Position numbers and translations under genes: made by a program
The notes under the pieces: generated by a model
What the model was told of the DNA's origin: nothing
The model's database searches: none
The model's input: the letters and a program-made list of their open reading frames with translations, nothing else
In this document: positions 33,601-42,819 of the stretch, one piece after another
Numbering within the stretch: position 1 is the first letter of the stretch
Layout of the letters: the number at the start of each line of letters is the position of its first letter
Source: an uncultured Bacilli bacterium
Lineage (GTDB): Bacteria; Bacillota_I; Bacilli_A; RF39; UBA660
Assembly (NCBI GenBank): GCA_934162445.1
Contig: CAKPIT010000002.1
Span: 62,001-126,000, forward strand
Length of the DNA: 64,000 nt
Direction: 5' to 3'

Positions 33601-34176
33601 ATGAATTATAATGATTATGAGTTACTTTATTTAATAGAAGAGAATGATGAAGTGGCTTACAATGTAATGATTTTGAAATATAAACCTATTATTTATAAAT
33701 TTGCTAAGATTTATAGTGATTATATTAAAAATAATGGTTATTTTTGTAGTTATGATGAGCTTGTTAATCTTGGAATAGAGGCTTTGATTGATGCTATTAA
33801 AAGTTATGATGAAGAAAGAAAGGTTCTTTTTTATTCTTTCTTTTTAGTTTGTCTTAAGCATAAATATAATCTTTTTATGAGGTCGATTTTTACTAATAAA
33901 AATAAATTATTAACTTTTTATCAAGAACTTGATTTTGAAATTAGGGATGATATTGTAGTTGATCCTTTTGAATATGTTTCATGTAAGGACTTTGAAAAGT
34001 TATTTATGGAGTATATATATAAACTTGAATTTATTGATGGTTGTATTTTGATGCTTAGATATAATAATTTTAAATATCATGAAATTGTTAAATTGCTTGA
34101 TGTATCGATGGCTAAGATTAGTAGAGTTGTAAATAGGGCTAAAAATGTTTTTATAAATAAAGAGTTAAGCTTGTAA
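33601..34176 (+). CDS. sigH: Sigma-70-family sigma factor, positional SigH
   Basis: A 191-aa alternative sigma factor. Region 2 covers about residues 15-75: YKPIIYKFAKIYSDY, then SYDELVNLGIEALIDAIKSYD, the polymerase-binding helix. Region 4 is the C-terminal FKYHEIVKLLDVSMAKISRVVNRAKN helix-turn-helix, quoted here in parts. It follows rlmB by five bases, the place of sigH in Bacillus, so it is probably the sigma factor for early sporulation and competence-type genes. It is shorter and more diverged than Bacillus SigH (218 aa), and an orphan sigma factor cannot be excluded. Confidence 0.8.
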   Translation: MNYNDYELLYLIEENDEVAYNVMILKYKPIIYKFAKIYSDYIKNNGYFCSYDELVNLGIEALIDAIKSYDEERKVLFYSFFLVCLKHKYNLFMRSIFTNKNKLLTFYQELDFEIRDDIVVDPFEYVSCKDFEKLFMEYIYKLEFIDGCILMLRYNNFKYHEIVKLLDVSMAKISRVVNRAKNVFINKELSL

Positions 34177-34217
34177 AATTTATTAATTTACTATAAAATT
34201 ATAATAGGGTGATGGCT

Positions 34218-34889
34218 ATGGAAGAGTCCTTGGTAGAGTGGTATAATCGTTATCCGAAGATGGATGATGTGACGAATAAGTTTATTCTTATGGATAGAAC
34301 ACTTAAGTATATTCATGAGAATGGTTATTATGTGACTAATTTTAATCCTAAAAATATTATGATTGGATTGAATTCTAGTGATAATTATATAGTTTATAAA
34401 AATATTAGTCCTATGTCTTCTGATGCTAAGAATTTGGAGGCTAGTAATATTTATAATTTGGCTTTTTTGGAGCTTTCAATATATGCTAATATGCTTGAAA
34501 CAATTGATTATTTAAAACCACAGTTTGTTAAGGAACATTTTAATGAGTTTAAGGTGTTTTTACCGGAAGATTTGGCTAATTATTATCAAAGGGTTTTAGT
34601 AAGTAATGGCGGGGGTTATTTATCTGATTATGTTAATTCTAAAAATGAAAGGCTTATTAATGACACGGCGGGAGCTTTAGGTAATAGTAGTAATAGAAAA
34701 CTTGTTAAGAGTAATGGACATTATCAAAGTGATGATAGTAAACAAGTAGTTCCTTTGGAAATGGTTGATAAGAATTTTGATAAGAATAATAATAATGTAG
34801 GGGCATTTGTAAGTAGTTTCCTTTTAACTTTTATTGTTATAGCGCTTACACTTTTAATTCCATTAGTTATCTTTTTAGTTAATAAGTAA
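34218..34889 (+). CDS. Tail-anchored protein with a weak kinase-like segment
   Basis: A 223-aa protein with a soluble N-terminal region, a polar linker (about 140-195) and one C-terminal transmembrane segment (about 199-220). Residues about 27-53 (TLKYIHENGYYVTNFNPKNIMI in parts: YIHENGYYV and FNPKNIMI) resemble the catalytic loop of protein kinases (HxxGxxHRDLKPxNIL), but the catalytic Asp is not in the usual place and no N-lobe is present. The start is the ATG after GGTGAT-GGCT; GTG 34209 is an alternative. I do not recognise a family. Confidence 0.7.
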   Translation: MEESLVEWYNRYPKMDDVTNKFILMDRTLKYIHENGYYVTNFNPKNIMIGLNSSDNYIVYKNISPMSSDAKNLEASNIYNLAFLELSIYANMLETIDYLKPQFVKEHFNEFKVFLPEDLANYYQRVLVSNGGGYLSDYVNSKNERLINDTAGALGNSSNRKLVKSNGHYQSDDSKQVVPLEMVDKNFDKNNNNVGAFVSSFLLTFIVIALTLLIPLVIFLVNK

Positions 34890-34917
34890 AATATCTAATG
34901 AAAATTGGATATTTTTT
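34889..34917 (+). terminator. Terminator before uvrA
   Basis: AAATATC pairs with GATATTT around an A-rich loop, followed by a T run. Confidence 0.75.
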
Positions 34918-34942
34918 CTTTTGTTTTTTCTAGAACAAACAT

Positions 34943-34971
34943 TTGACTATTTAAATATAATATGTTATATT
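34943..34971 (+). promoter_or_regulatory. Promoter of the uvrA operon
   Basis: TTGACT (34943-34948) and TATATT (34966-34971) with a 17-base spacer. AGAACAAACATTTG (34932-34945), overlapping the -35, resembles an imperfect LexA box. Confidence 0.6.
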
Positions 34972-35029
34972 TTGGTAGGTTAATATTACATTTTTGTGGT
35001 ATAATAATAGGGCTTTGAGGAGTGGTATT

Positions 35030-37840
35030 ATGGATAAAATAATTGTTAAAGGGGCACGAGAAAATAATCTTAAGAATGTGGATATTACGTTGCCTAAAAA
35101 TAAATTAATTGTAATGACTGGTGTTAGTGGTAGTGGAAAGAGTTCTCTTGCTTTTGATACTATTTATGCGGAAGGGCAAAGACGATATGTTGAGAGTTTA
35201 TCTTCTTATGCAAGACAGTTTTTAGGGGGAACGGAGAAGCCTTTAGTAGATTCTATTGAAGGACTTAGTCCAGCGATTAGTATTGATCAGAAAACAACTA
35301 GTAAGAATCCGCGTAGTACGGTTGGAACGGTAACAGAAATATATGATTATTTACGGCTTTTATTTGCAAGATGTGGGGTTCCTTATTGTCCGCATCATAA
35401 TATTCCTATTAGTAGTCAAAGTATTGAAGAGATGACTAATAAGGTTTTAGAGCATGAAGAAGGAAGTAAAGTCATTATTATGGCTCCAGTTGTTTATGGG
35501 GAAAAGGGAACACATAAAGAATTACTTGATACGCTTCGAAAAGAGGGGTATGTTAGAGTTAAAATCAATGGTGAAATGTTTGATCTTAGTGATGAGATTA
35601 ATCTTGATAAAAATAAGAAATCTAATATTTTAGTGGTTATTGATCGTTTGGTTTTAAAAGAAGGAATTAGGAGTCGAGTTTTTGAATCACTTGAAGTTGC
35701 TAGTAAACTTAGTAAGGGAAAAGTAGTAATTGATTTCATGGGAGATAAGGAAGTAGTTTATTCTGAGGACTTTGCATGTCCTTATTGTGATTTTTCTCTT
35801 CCTGAGCTTGAACCGAGATTATTTAGTTTTAATGCACCATATGGGGCTTGTCCTGTTTGTAAGGGCCTTGGAATCAAGCTTAAGATTGATCCGGATTTAA
35901 TTGTTCCTAATAAAGATTTAAGTTTAAAAGATGGGGCAATTGTAACGCTTGGTGATGATGTTGATAATATTTATTTTAAACGATTAGAATGTATGTGTAA
36001 GCATTATAAGATTAGTCTTACTAAACCTTTTAAGAAACTTAGTGAAGAAGAAGTTAATCTGATTTTTTATGGTAGTTTGGAACCTATTAGATTTCATTAT
36101 AAGTCTAGAAGTGGTAATATTACAGATCAGATTGATTATTATGAGGGAATTATTAATAATTTAGAAAGACGATATATGGAAACTTCTAGTACATGGATTA
36201 GAGATTGGCTTCAAAATTATATGATTGAGCAAACTTGTAGTCACTGTCATGGAGCAAGACTTAGTGATGATGTTTTGGCCGTTAAAATTAATGGTAAAAA
36301 TATTTATGAAATTACTTGTATGAGTATTAAAGAATTATTAGTATTTTTTGATGAGTTAAAGCTTAGTGATGAGAAAATGAAGGTTGCGGAACTTATTTTA
36401 AATGAAATAAAGTCTAGATTATCTTTTTTAAATAATGTTGGTCTATCTTATTTAACACTTAGTCGTAGTGCTGGTACTTTATCTGGAGGGGAAGCACAAC
36501 GAATTAGATTGGCAACGCAAATAGGTTCAAGACTTACGGGTGTTCTTTATGTTTTGGATGAACCTAGTATTGGTCTTCATCAAAGAGATAATGATCGATT
36601 GATTAAATCATTACTTGAAATGCGTGATTTAGGTAATACATTAATTGTTGTAGAGCATGATACGGATACGATGCTTGCTGCTGATTATTTGGTTGATGTG
36701 GGGCCAAAAGCTGGAGATGAGGGTGGAAAAATTGTAGCTTATGGTACGCCTAAAGAAGTAATGAAAAATGAAAATAGTCTTACAGGACGTTATTTAAGTG
36801 GCAAAGAATGTATTGAAATACCAAAAACAAGAAGAAAAGGCAATGGTAAGTTTATTACTATTAAAGGGGCTAAAGAAAATAACTTAAAAAATATTGATGT
36901 TAAAATACCACTTGGTAGGCTTGTGTTAGTAACAGGGGTTAGTGGTAGTGGTAAGAGTAGTTTAATTAATGAAATTCTGGTTAAAGCTGTAAGTAATAAA
37001 TTATATAAATCAAAAGAAAAACCGGGTAAGTTTGATAAAATATTAGGTCTTGATAATATTGATAAGTTGGTGGCTATTTCGCAAAGCCCAATTGGAAGAA
37101 CGCCTAGAAGTAATCCTGCTACTTATACTGGGGTATTTGATGATATTAGAGAGTTATTTACTAATACTAAAGAAGCTAAAATGTTAGGCTTTCAAAAAAA
37201 TCGTTTTTCCTTTAATGTTAAGGGTGGAAGATGTGAAGCTTGTCGCGGTGATGGCGTTAAAAAGATTGAAATGCATTTCTTGCCAGATGTGTATGTTCCT
37301 TGTGAAGTTTGTCATGGAAGTAGGTATAATCAGGAAACTTTAAACATTTATTATAAAGGGAAAAACATTGCTGATGTTTTGGATATGCGTGTTAAAGAGG
37401 CTTTAGAGTTTTTTGATAATGTTCCAAAAATTAAAAATAAACTTAAGGTTTTGGAAGAAGTTGGACTTGGCTACATTAAGTTAGGACAGAGTGCTCCAAC
37501 TTTATCAGGTGGAGAAGCAGAGAGAGTAAAACTTGCTAAAGAGTTACAAAAGAAGGCCACGGGAAAGACGCTATTTGTTCTTGATGAACCAACAACGGGC
37601 CTTCATGCTGATGATATTAAGAAGTTACTTGCAATTTTACAAAAAATAGTCGATAATAAAGATACAGTGGTTATCATTGAACATAACCTTGATGTTATTA
37701 AATGTGCAGATTACATTATTGATTTGGGTCCTGAAGGAGGAAATTTAGGAGGAACTGTGATAGCAGCAGGTACACCTTTAGAAATTATGAAAGTTAAAGA
37801 GTCATATACAGGACAATTTTTAAAAAAAATAATTAAGTAG
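35030..37840 (+). CDS. uvrA: Excinuclease ABC subunit A
   Basis: The damage-sensing ATPase of nucleotide excision repair, 936 aa. It has two ABC ATPase modules: Walker A GVSGSGKSS near residue 31 and again near 636, with ABC signatures LSGGEAQRI and LSGGEAERV. Zinc-binding Cys pairs occur as CPYC and CPVC near 250-285 in the first module and CEAC and CEVC near 735-765 in the second. The frame runs back to 34994, but GAGGAG (35017-35022) selects the ATG at 35030. uvrB, its usual neighbour, is not in this window. Mfd at 1451 would hand lesions to it. Confidence 0.97.
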   Translation: MDKIIVKGARENNLKNVDITLPKNKLIVMTGVSGSGKSSLAFDTIYAEGQRRYVESLSSYARQFLGGTEKPLVDSIEGLSPAISIDQKTTSKNPRSTVGTVTEIYDYLRLLFARCGVPYCPHHNIPISSQSIEEMTNKVLEHEEGSKVIIMAPVVYGEKGTHKELLDTLRKEGYVRVKINGEMFDLSDEINLDKNKKSNILVVIDRLVLKEGIRSRVFESLEVASKLSKGKVVIDFMGDKEVVYSEDFACPYCDFSLPELEPRLFSFNAPYGACPVCKGLGIKLKIDPDLIVPNKDLSLKDGAIVTLGDDVDNIYFKRLECMCKHYKISLTKPFKKLSEEEVNLIFYGSLEPIRFHYKSRSGNITDQIDYYEGIINNLERRYMETSSTWIRDWLQNYMIEQTCSHCHGARLSDDVLAVKINGKNIYEITCMSIKELLVFFDELKLSDEKMKVAELILNEIKSRLSFLNNVGLSYLTLSRSAGTLSGGEAQRIRLATQIGSRLTGVLYVLDEPSIGLHQRDNDRLIKSLLEMRDLGNTLIVVEHDTDTMLAADYLVDVGPKAGDEGGKIVAYGTPKEVMKNENSLTGRYLSGKECIEIPKTRRKGNGKFITIKGAKENNLKNIDVKIPLGRLVLVTGVSGSGKSSLINEILVKAVSNKLYKSKEKPGKFDKILGLDNIDKLVAISQSPIGRTPRSNPATYTGVFDDIRELFTNTKEAKMLGFQKNRFSFNVKGGRCEACRGDGVKKIEMHFLPDVYVPCEVCHGSRYNQETLNIYYKGKNIADVLDMRVKEALEFFDNVPKIKNKLKVLEEVGLGYIKLGQSAPTLSGGEAERVKLAKELQKKATGKTLFVLDEPTTGLHADDIKKLLAILQKIVDNKDTVVIIEHNLDVIKCADYIIDLGPEGGNLGGTVIAAGTPLEIMKVKESYTGQFLKKIIK

Positions 37841-37849
37841 GAGGAAACT

Positions 37850-38278
37850 ATGAAAATAATCGTTACAAATAAAGGTAAGGTCAGATTAAATTGGTTTTTA
37901 GAATGGCTTTTGTATTTCGGTGGTTATTGTCTAGTTTTCTTTTTGGTTTCTCTTTTCTTTAAATCTTTTTATGTGGATAAAACGCATCCTTTTATATATG
38001 TTGTATTGGCTTCTTTTATCATATATATTTTAAATCAAACGTTGAAACCATTATTAGTTAGATTTACGATTCCGGTAACGGCGTTAACACTTGGTCTTTT
38101 TTATCCGTTTATTAATTTATTTATTTTAAAGCTTACGGATTGGATTTTAGGACCGCATTTTCAACTTTATGATATTTGGGTAGCTTTGGTTATTTCTATT
38201 TTAATATCTATTGCTAATGTTTTGATTGAAGAAGTTTTAATTAAACCAATTATAAGAAGGGTTAAACAGCATGGATAA
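37850..38278 (+). CDS. Phage-holin-superfamily-4 membrane protein, YvlD-like
   Basis: A 142-aa membrane protein with four predicted transmembrane segments (approximately 15-37, 46-62, 76-98 and 108-128). The block LNQTLKPLLVRFTIPVTALTLGLFYPFINLF, here in parts (NQTLKPLLV, TIPVTALTLGLF and PFINLFILKLTDWI), is typical of the family that includes Bacillus YvlD. GGAGGAAACT precedes it. It is followed by lgt with an eight-base overlap; in Bacillus hprK lies between yvlD and lgt, and it is missing here. Function is unknown. Confidence 0.85.
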   Translation: MKIIVTNKGKVRLNWFLEWLLYFGGYCLVFFLVSLFFKSFYVDKTHPFIYVVLASFIIYILNQTLKPLLVRFTIPVTALTLGLFYPFINLFILKLTDWILGPHFQLYDIWVALVISILISIANVLIEEVLIKPIIRRVKQHG

Positions 38279-39074
38279 AGGGTTTATTGATTTAGGATTT
38301 ATTAAAATATATTATTATTCTATATGTATACTATTTGGTTTCTTGGCTGGAATTTTAGTTATTTATTTGGAATTAAGAAAAGAGAAAGATTGGGTTAAAA
38401 ATAAAGAAGAATTTATTGATATTCTTTTTTATACTTTTCTTTGGGGATTAGTAGGGGCAAGAGTCTATTATGTTTTATTTAATCTTTCTTATTATTTAGC
38501 TAATCCTTTAGAAATAGTTATGGTGTGGCATGGTGGTTTGGCTATTCATGGAGGAATACTTGGTGGTTTGGCTTATCTTTTTTATTATCATAAGTGCAAA
38601 CGAAAGATTAATATTTTGAAGCTTTTAGATATTTTAGTTGTAGGCTTAATAATTGGACAGGCGATTGGAAGATGGGGTAATTTCTTTAATCATGAGGCTT
38701 ATGGAGCAGTTTGTTCACTTGCTTCTTTAAAAAATCAACATATTCCTAGTTTTATTATTAAGGGAATGTATATTAATGGTAGTTATCATTATCCGACATT
38801 TTTTTATGAATCTATTTCTTCTTTTCTTGGCTTTTTAATTTTGTTTTTTGCTAAAAATAAAAAGGTGAAATTGGGACAACTTTCAGGTATTTATTTAGTT
38901 TGGTATTCAATATCGCGTTTTTTTATTGAAGGAATGCGGCTTGATAGTTTAATGCTTGGACCATTAAGAGTGGCTCAGTTTGTATCTATTTGTTTGTTTT
39001 TAATTGGTATTTATTTACTTGGAAGAAGGAATACTAAATTATATCGGGAGGTTAATTTATATGATGAAGTTTGA
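38271..39074 (+). CDS. lgt: Prolipoprotein diacylglyceryl transferase
   Basis: Lgt attaches diacylglycerol to the lipobox Cys of prolipoproteins, e.g. the one at 63266. The 267-aa protein has about seven transmembrane segments and the signature GRWGNFFNHEAYG near residue 135, with WHGGLAIHGGILGG (His-Gly motif) near 84 and the C-terminal YSISRFFIEGMR. The usual conserved Arg and Glu are present. The start overlaps the preceding gene by eight bases and the end overlaps trxB by 14. Confidence 0.95.
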   Translation: MDKGFIDLGFIKIYYYSICILFGFLAGILVIYLELRKEKDWVKNKEEFIDILFYTFLWGLVGARVYYVLFNLSYYLANPLEIVMVWHGGLAIHGGILGGLAYLFYYHKCKRKINILKLLDILVVGLIIGQAIGRWGNFFNHEAYGAVCSLASLKNQHIPSFIIKGMYINGSYHYPTFFYESISSFLGFLILFFAKNKKVKLGQLSGIYLVWYSISRFFIEGMRLDSLMLGPLRVAQFVSICLFLIGIYLLGRRNTKLYREVNLYDEV

Positions 39075-39933
39075 TGTTGGAATTATTGGGTCTGGTGTGG
39101 CAGGAATGACTGCGGCTATTTATTTGAAAAGAGCAGGACTTAAGATTGTTATTTTTGAGAAAAATATGCCGGGAGGACAGTTGATAAATAATAGCGAGAT
39201 TGAAAATTATCCCGGTTTTGATAGGATAAGTGGCAGTGATTTAGCTCTTAAAATTTTAAAGCAGGTAAAAAATCTTGATATTTTGGTGAAATATGAAGAA
39301 GTTGTTGAAGTTGGTAAAGATAAAATTATTACTACTTTAAAAGGAAAATATGCTTGTGATTATATTATTGTGGCTACGGGAAGATCTCCACGAAAGCTTG
39401 ATGTTTTGCCTCATGATAATAATAAGGGAATTAGCTACTGTGCGGTTTGTGATGGTAGTTTGTATAAAAATAAAAGAGTGTTGGTAGTAGGGGGTGGCGA
39501 TAGTGCTTTTGAAGGGGCTCTTTATCTTAGTAGAATTGCTAAGGAAGTAACTATTTTATATCGAAGTGAAGTTAGAAGTAAGAATGATTTACAAAAGAGA
39601 GTGAAGGATACTTCAAATATTAAATTGGAAAAAGGAAATATTAAAGAAATTAAAAGGATTAGTGATAATACTTTTGAAGTGTATACGGATTCTTCCTTAC
39701 TTGCTGTTGATGGAATATTTGTTTATATTGGCATGATTCCACAAAATGATTTCTTAAAACCACTTGATATTTTGGATGATATGGGGTATGTTGTTGTAGA
39801 TAATAATTATGAAACACAAGTTGACTTTATTTATGCAGTAGGAGATTCTTTAAAAAAAGATTTTTATCAAATTGTGATGGCTGAGAGTGAAGGTGCTTAT
39901 GTGGCTTTAAAAATAATTAATGATTATAATTAG
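39061..39933 (+). CDS. trxB: Thioredoxin reductase
   Basis: A 290-aa FAD/NADPH flavoenzyme that reduces thioredoxin. It shows the FAD-binding GIIGSGVAGMTAAIYL at the start, the redox Cys pair in YCAVCDGS near residue 123, the NADPH fold VVGGGDSAFEGALYL, and the C-terminal FAD motif YAVGDSL. The open frame continues upstream inside lgt to 39004, but GGGAGG (39046-39051) precedes ATG 39061 at the normal distance. ATG 39064 is possible. About 20 residues shorter than the Bacillus enzyme. Confidence 0.95.
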   Translation: MMKFDVGIIGSGVAGMTAAIYLKRAGLKIVIFEKNMPGGQLINNSEIENYPGFDRISGSDLALKILKQVKNLDILVKYEEVVEVGKDKIITTLKGKYACDYIIVATGRSPRKLDVLPHDNNKGISYCAVCDGSLYKNKRVLVVGGGDSAFEGALYLSRIAKEVTILYRSEVRSKNDLQKRVKDTSNIKLEKGNIKEIKRISDNTFEVYTDSSLLAVDGIFVYIGMIPQNDFLKPLDILDDMGYVVVDNNYETQVDFIYAVGDSLKKDFYQIVMAESEGAYVALKIINDYN

Positions 39934-39947
39934 GATGGTGGTTTTTG

Positions 39948-40898
39948 GTGAATAAAAAAGTAGTAGTTTTTGGAGGAGGAACGGGGCTTTCCTATTTGCT
40001 TAGGGGCCTTAAAGATTTTCCTCTTGATATAACAGCTGTAATTACTGTTTCTGATAGTGGAAAGAGTACGGGAAAGTTGCGGGAAGAGTTTCATGTTCCA
40101 GCTGTTGGAGATATTAGACATGTATTGAGTAGTTTATCTAGTACGGATGATAATATAAAAAAAATGCTTGAATACCGTTTTAATACTACCAGTGATTTAG
40201 ATGGTCATGCCCTTGGTAATTTGATTCTTATTTCTCTTTTGAATATTACAGGTAGTTTAAAAGAATCAATTGAAGATTTATCAACTCTTTTAGATATTAA
40301 AGATAAAGTTTTACCATTAACGGAAGAAGCTGATATTACTCTTATGGCGGAGACTAAGGATGGTAATATTATTGAAGGGGAAGAGAATATTACCCTTTCA
40401 ACTTCTAATATTAAAAGATTATTTTATAAAAGGGAGCCAAAGATTCTTGATGATGTTAAAATGGCAATTAAGGAAGCAGATTTAATTATTTTTAGTATGG
40501 GTAGTTTGTATACCAGTTTACTACCTCATCTTATTTCTAAAGATATAATTAAATGTTTTGATCAAAGTAATGCTCCTATTATGTATTTATGTAATATTGT
40601 AACGCAACCGGGGGAAACGGATGGTTTTTCAGTTAGTGATCATATTAAATTAATTAATGGTTATTTAGGAAATCATAAGTTGAATGTAGTTATTGCTTCT
40701 AATTCTAAAATAAGCGAAGAAATGGCTTTAAGATATGCTAATAAGGAACAAAAAGATCCTGTTAAAATTGATTATCCAGTGTTAGCTAGGTGTGATGTTG
40801 AGTTAATAGAAGCCGATCTTTTGACGATTAGTGATAATACTTTAAAACATCATAGTCAAAAACTTAGTGCGTTAATATTTTCATATTTGATGAGGTAG
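39948..40898 (+). CDS. yvcK: YvcK/GlmR-type gluconeogenesis factor
   Basis: A 316-aa UDP-sugar-binding regulator of the CofD-like superfamily, needed on gluconeogenic carbon sources and for cell-wall precursor supply. The start VVVFGGGTGLSYLLRGLK is followed by DITAVITVSDSGKSTGKLR, VPAVGDIRHVL, DGHALGNLIL and MYLCNIVTQPGET. The start is a GTG at 39948 seven bases after GGATGGTGG; a TTG three bases upstream is less likely. Bacillus has rapZ (yvcJ) between trxB and yvcK; it is missing here. whiA follows three bases later. Confidence 0.94.
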   Translation: MNKKVVVFGGGTGLSYLLRGLKDFPLDITAVITVSDSGKSTGKLREEFHVPAVGDIRHVLSSLSSTDDNIKKMLEYRFNTTSDLDGHALGNLILISLLNITGSLKESIEDLSTLLDIKDKVLPLTEEADITLMAETKDGNIIEGEENITLSTSNIKRLFYKREPKILDDVKMAIKEADLIIFSMGSLYTSLLPHLISKDIIKCFDQSNAPIMYLCNIVTQPGETDGFSVSDHIKLINGYLGNHKLNVVIASNSKISEEMALRYANKEQKDPVKIDYPVLARCDVELIEADLLTISDNTLKHHSQKLSALIFSYLMR

Positions 40899-40901
40899 AT
40901 T

Positions 40902-41816
40902 ATGTCATTTACAGTTAAAGTTAAAGAAGAAGTTATAGGTAATAAATTAAGTGAACCGGCTAAAGTATCATTTATTTCGGGATTTATTCGTAATAATTAT
41001 CAAATAATTGATAATAATATAGTGTTTAGTAATGAGAATTTTGCAGTTATTGATTATTTAAAACAATTATTTGATAGTTATGATGAAATTAAATATAAAG
41101 AACTGGTCCTTGATAATAATAATTTTAGTAAAAATAAACTTATTGGTTTAGAGATAATTAAGGGAAAAGAATTTCTTGATGAAACGTTTTGTCTTTTTAA
41201 AGAAGTTATTGCATCATATTTAGTTAGTAGTGATGATGAGGTTAAGGGATATTTAAAGGGGGCATTTGTCAGTAGTGGTAGTATTAACGATCCTAAAACT
41301 AGTAGATATCATTTGGAATTTTTTGTTGATAGACCTCAAGAAGCGGTGTTTATTCAAAAATTATTAAATAAATATATGTTAAATGCTAAATTATTAGATC
41401 GTGATAGAGGATTTATGCTTTATGTAAAAGAAGCTGATAAGATTAGTGATTTTTTGAAGATTTTAGGATGTAATAAGGCTGTTTTGTATTATGAAGATGT
41501 TAGAGTTTATCGAGATAAAAAGAATAAGATAAATAGAATAAATAATTGTGAACAGGCTAATATGGATAAAGTTATTAAGACGGCGTTTATGCAACTTGAT
41601 AATATTGAAGTGTTAGAGAAAAATGATGCTACTGTACTTTTAGATGATAAATTAATGGAGGCATTAAAGTATCGTAAGAAGTATCCTGAAGTATCATTAA
41701 AAGAACTTAGTGGGATTATTAGTTTGGAAACGGGAAAAAAGATTACGAAATCAGGTCTTAATCATCGGTTTCGTAAGATTAAAGAATTGGCTAGTCATTT
41801 TGAAAAAAAAGATTAA
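40902..41816 (+). CDS. whiA: DNA-binding protein WhiA
   Basis: A 304-aa protein with a bacterial LAGLIDADG homing-endonuclease-like N-terminal domain (SFTVKVKEEV, AFVSSGSINDPKTSRYHLEF, DRDRGFMLYVKEADKISDFL) and a C-terminal sigma-region-4-like helix-turn-helix (YPEVSLKELSGII, KSGLNHRFRKIKELA). In Bacillus WhiA influences cell division and chromosome segregation. The yvcK-whiA pair is conserved and only three bases apart. A strong terminator follows. Confidence 0.95.
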   Translation: MSFTVKVKEEVIGNKLSEPAKVSFISGFIRNNYQIIDNNIVFSNENFAVIDYLKQLFDSYDEIKYKELVLDNNNFSKNKLIGLEIIKGKEFLDETFCLFKEVIASYLVSSDDEVKGYLKGAFVSSGSINDPKTSRYHLEFFVDRPQEAVFIQKLLNKYMLNAKLLDRDRGFMLYVKEADKISDFLKILGCNKAVLYYEDVRVYRDKKNKINRINNCEQANMDKVIKTAFMQLDNIEVLEKNDATVLLDDKLMEALKYRKKYPEVSLKELSGIISLETGKKITKSGLNHRFRKIKELASHFEKKD

Positions 41817-41855
41817 AAATGTTAAAAGCATTGTTAAAGGGATCATTATTTAAGT

Positions 41856-41886
41856 AGTCAATGCAGTTATGCATTGGCTATTTTTT
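41856..41886 (+). terminator. Terminator of the uvrA-whiA cluster
   Basis: AGTCAATGCA pairs with TGCATTGGCT around GTTA (one G-T pair), then six T. Confidence 0.85.
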
Positions 41887-41888
41887 AA

Positions 41889-42137
41889 TTACTTTAATAA
41901 AATTATTATTACCCTCAATAAAACTTTAGGAAGATAATGTTTATATAATTTTTGAGTTTTATAGTAAAAGTCCATAATTCTTTCAATAGTATTAGGAGAA
42001 ACATTATTATCTGAAGCTATATCTTTTTCAGAATGTTTTTTAACTAAGTCCCTAGCTATCTTATGTTTAGTATTATTAGAAATAAAACAACTATAGTTAG
42101 TAATAGAAGTTGATAGAGTTAAACACTCTACACACAC
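41889..42137 (-). pseudogene. Transposase N-terminal fragment, probably ISL3 family
   Basis: An 82-residue open frame contains a helix-turn-helix segment, KHKIARDLVKKHSEKDIA then NNVSPNTIERIMDFY, and LPKVLL just before it loses similarity. This pattern is that of the N-terminal part of ISL3-like transposases, where the next part would be the DDE catalytic domain. Here no catalytic domain follows and the frame ends at once. There is no good ribosome-binding site and no inverted repeats that I can see, so this is a decayed insertion-sequence remnant between whiA and clpP. Family assignment is by motif only. Confidence 0.55.
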
Positions 42138-42158
42138 TAAAAATTATACATCCTAAAG

Positions 42159-42183
42159 AAAAAGAAGAGCAAATCTTCTTTTT
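42159..42183 (-). terminator. Terminator of clpP
   Basis: On the minus strand AAAGAAGA pairs with TCTTCTTT around TTTGC, next to the clpP stop codon, then T-rich sequence. Confidence 0.75.
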
Positions 42184-42751
42184 ATAATATTTTATCAATT
42201 AAACCATATTTTTTAGCTTCATGGGCACTTAGAAAGTAGTCACGATCGGTATCTTTTTCTATTTTTGTTAGACTTTGATTGGTGTTTTTAGCTAGGATTT
42301 CATTTAATTTTTTCTTGGTTTTTAGAATGTGTTCGGCGGCAATTTTAATTTCGGTTGCTTGACCTTCGGCTCCACCTAGGGGTTGATGGATCATTACTTC
42401 ACTGTTGGGAAGGCAATATCTTTTTCCTTTTTGTCCACTTGATAATAAAAAGGCACCCATGGAAGCGGCTAGACCTATACAGATAGTAGATACATCACTT
42501 TTTATAGTATTCATGGTGTCATATATGGCAAATCCGGCGGTTACGGAACCTCCTTCTGAATTTATATAAAGAGATATATCATTATGGTTTATGGAATCTA
42601 AGTATAATAATTCGGCTATGATGATATTGGCTGTTTCGGTAGTGATTGCTCCACTTAACATAACAATACGATTTTTTAATAGCTTGGAAAAAATATCATA
42701 GCTTCGTTCTCCATTTATTTCTTTATCAATAATCATTGGAATTAAATTCAT
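42182..42751 (-). CDS. clpP: ATP-dependent Clp protease proteolytic subunit
   Basis: A 189-aa serine protease that forms a 14-subunit barrel served by ClpC (27499 in this window). The catalytic triad is in GLAASMGAFLL (Ser), EVMIHQPLGG (His) and TDRDYFLSAHEA (Asp). The processed start is near MNLIPMIIDKE, and the ATG at 42751 is preceded on the minus strand by GGTGAT-AAA; an in-frame ATG at 42778 is less likely. It is slightly shorter than the 197 aa of Bacillus. It reads opposite to its neighbours, and no CtsR operator is visible. Confidence 0.96.
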   Translation of the reverse strand: MNLIPMIIDKEINGERSYDIFSKLLKNRIVMLSGAITTETANIIIAELLYLDSINHNDISLYINSEGGSVTAGFAIYDTMNTIKSDVSTICIGLAASMGAFLLSSGQKGKRYCLPNSEVMIHQPLGGAEGQATEIKIAAEHILKTKKKLNEILAKNTNQSLTKIEKDTDRDYFLSAHEAKKYGLIDKIL

Positions 42752-42819
42752 TTTATCACCTACTTTATATATATCCATAAATATTTTTATTTATACCCTA
42801 CAAGATTAGTCAAAATAAT

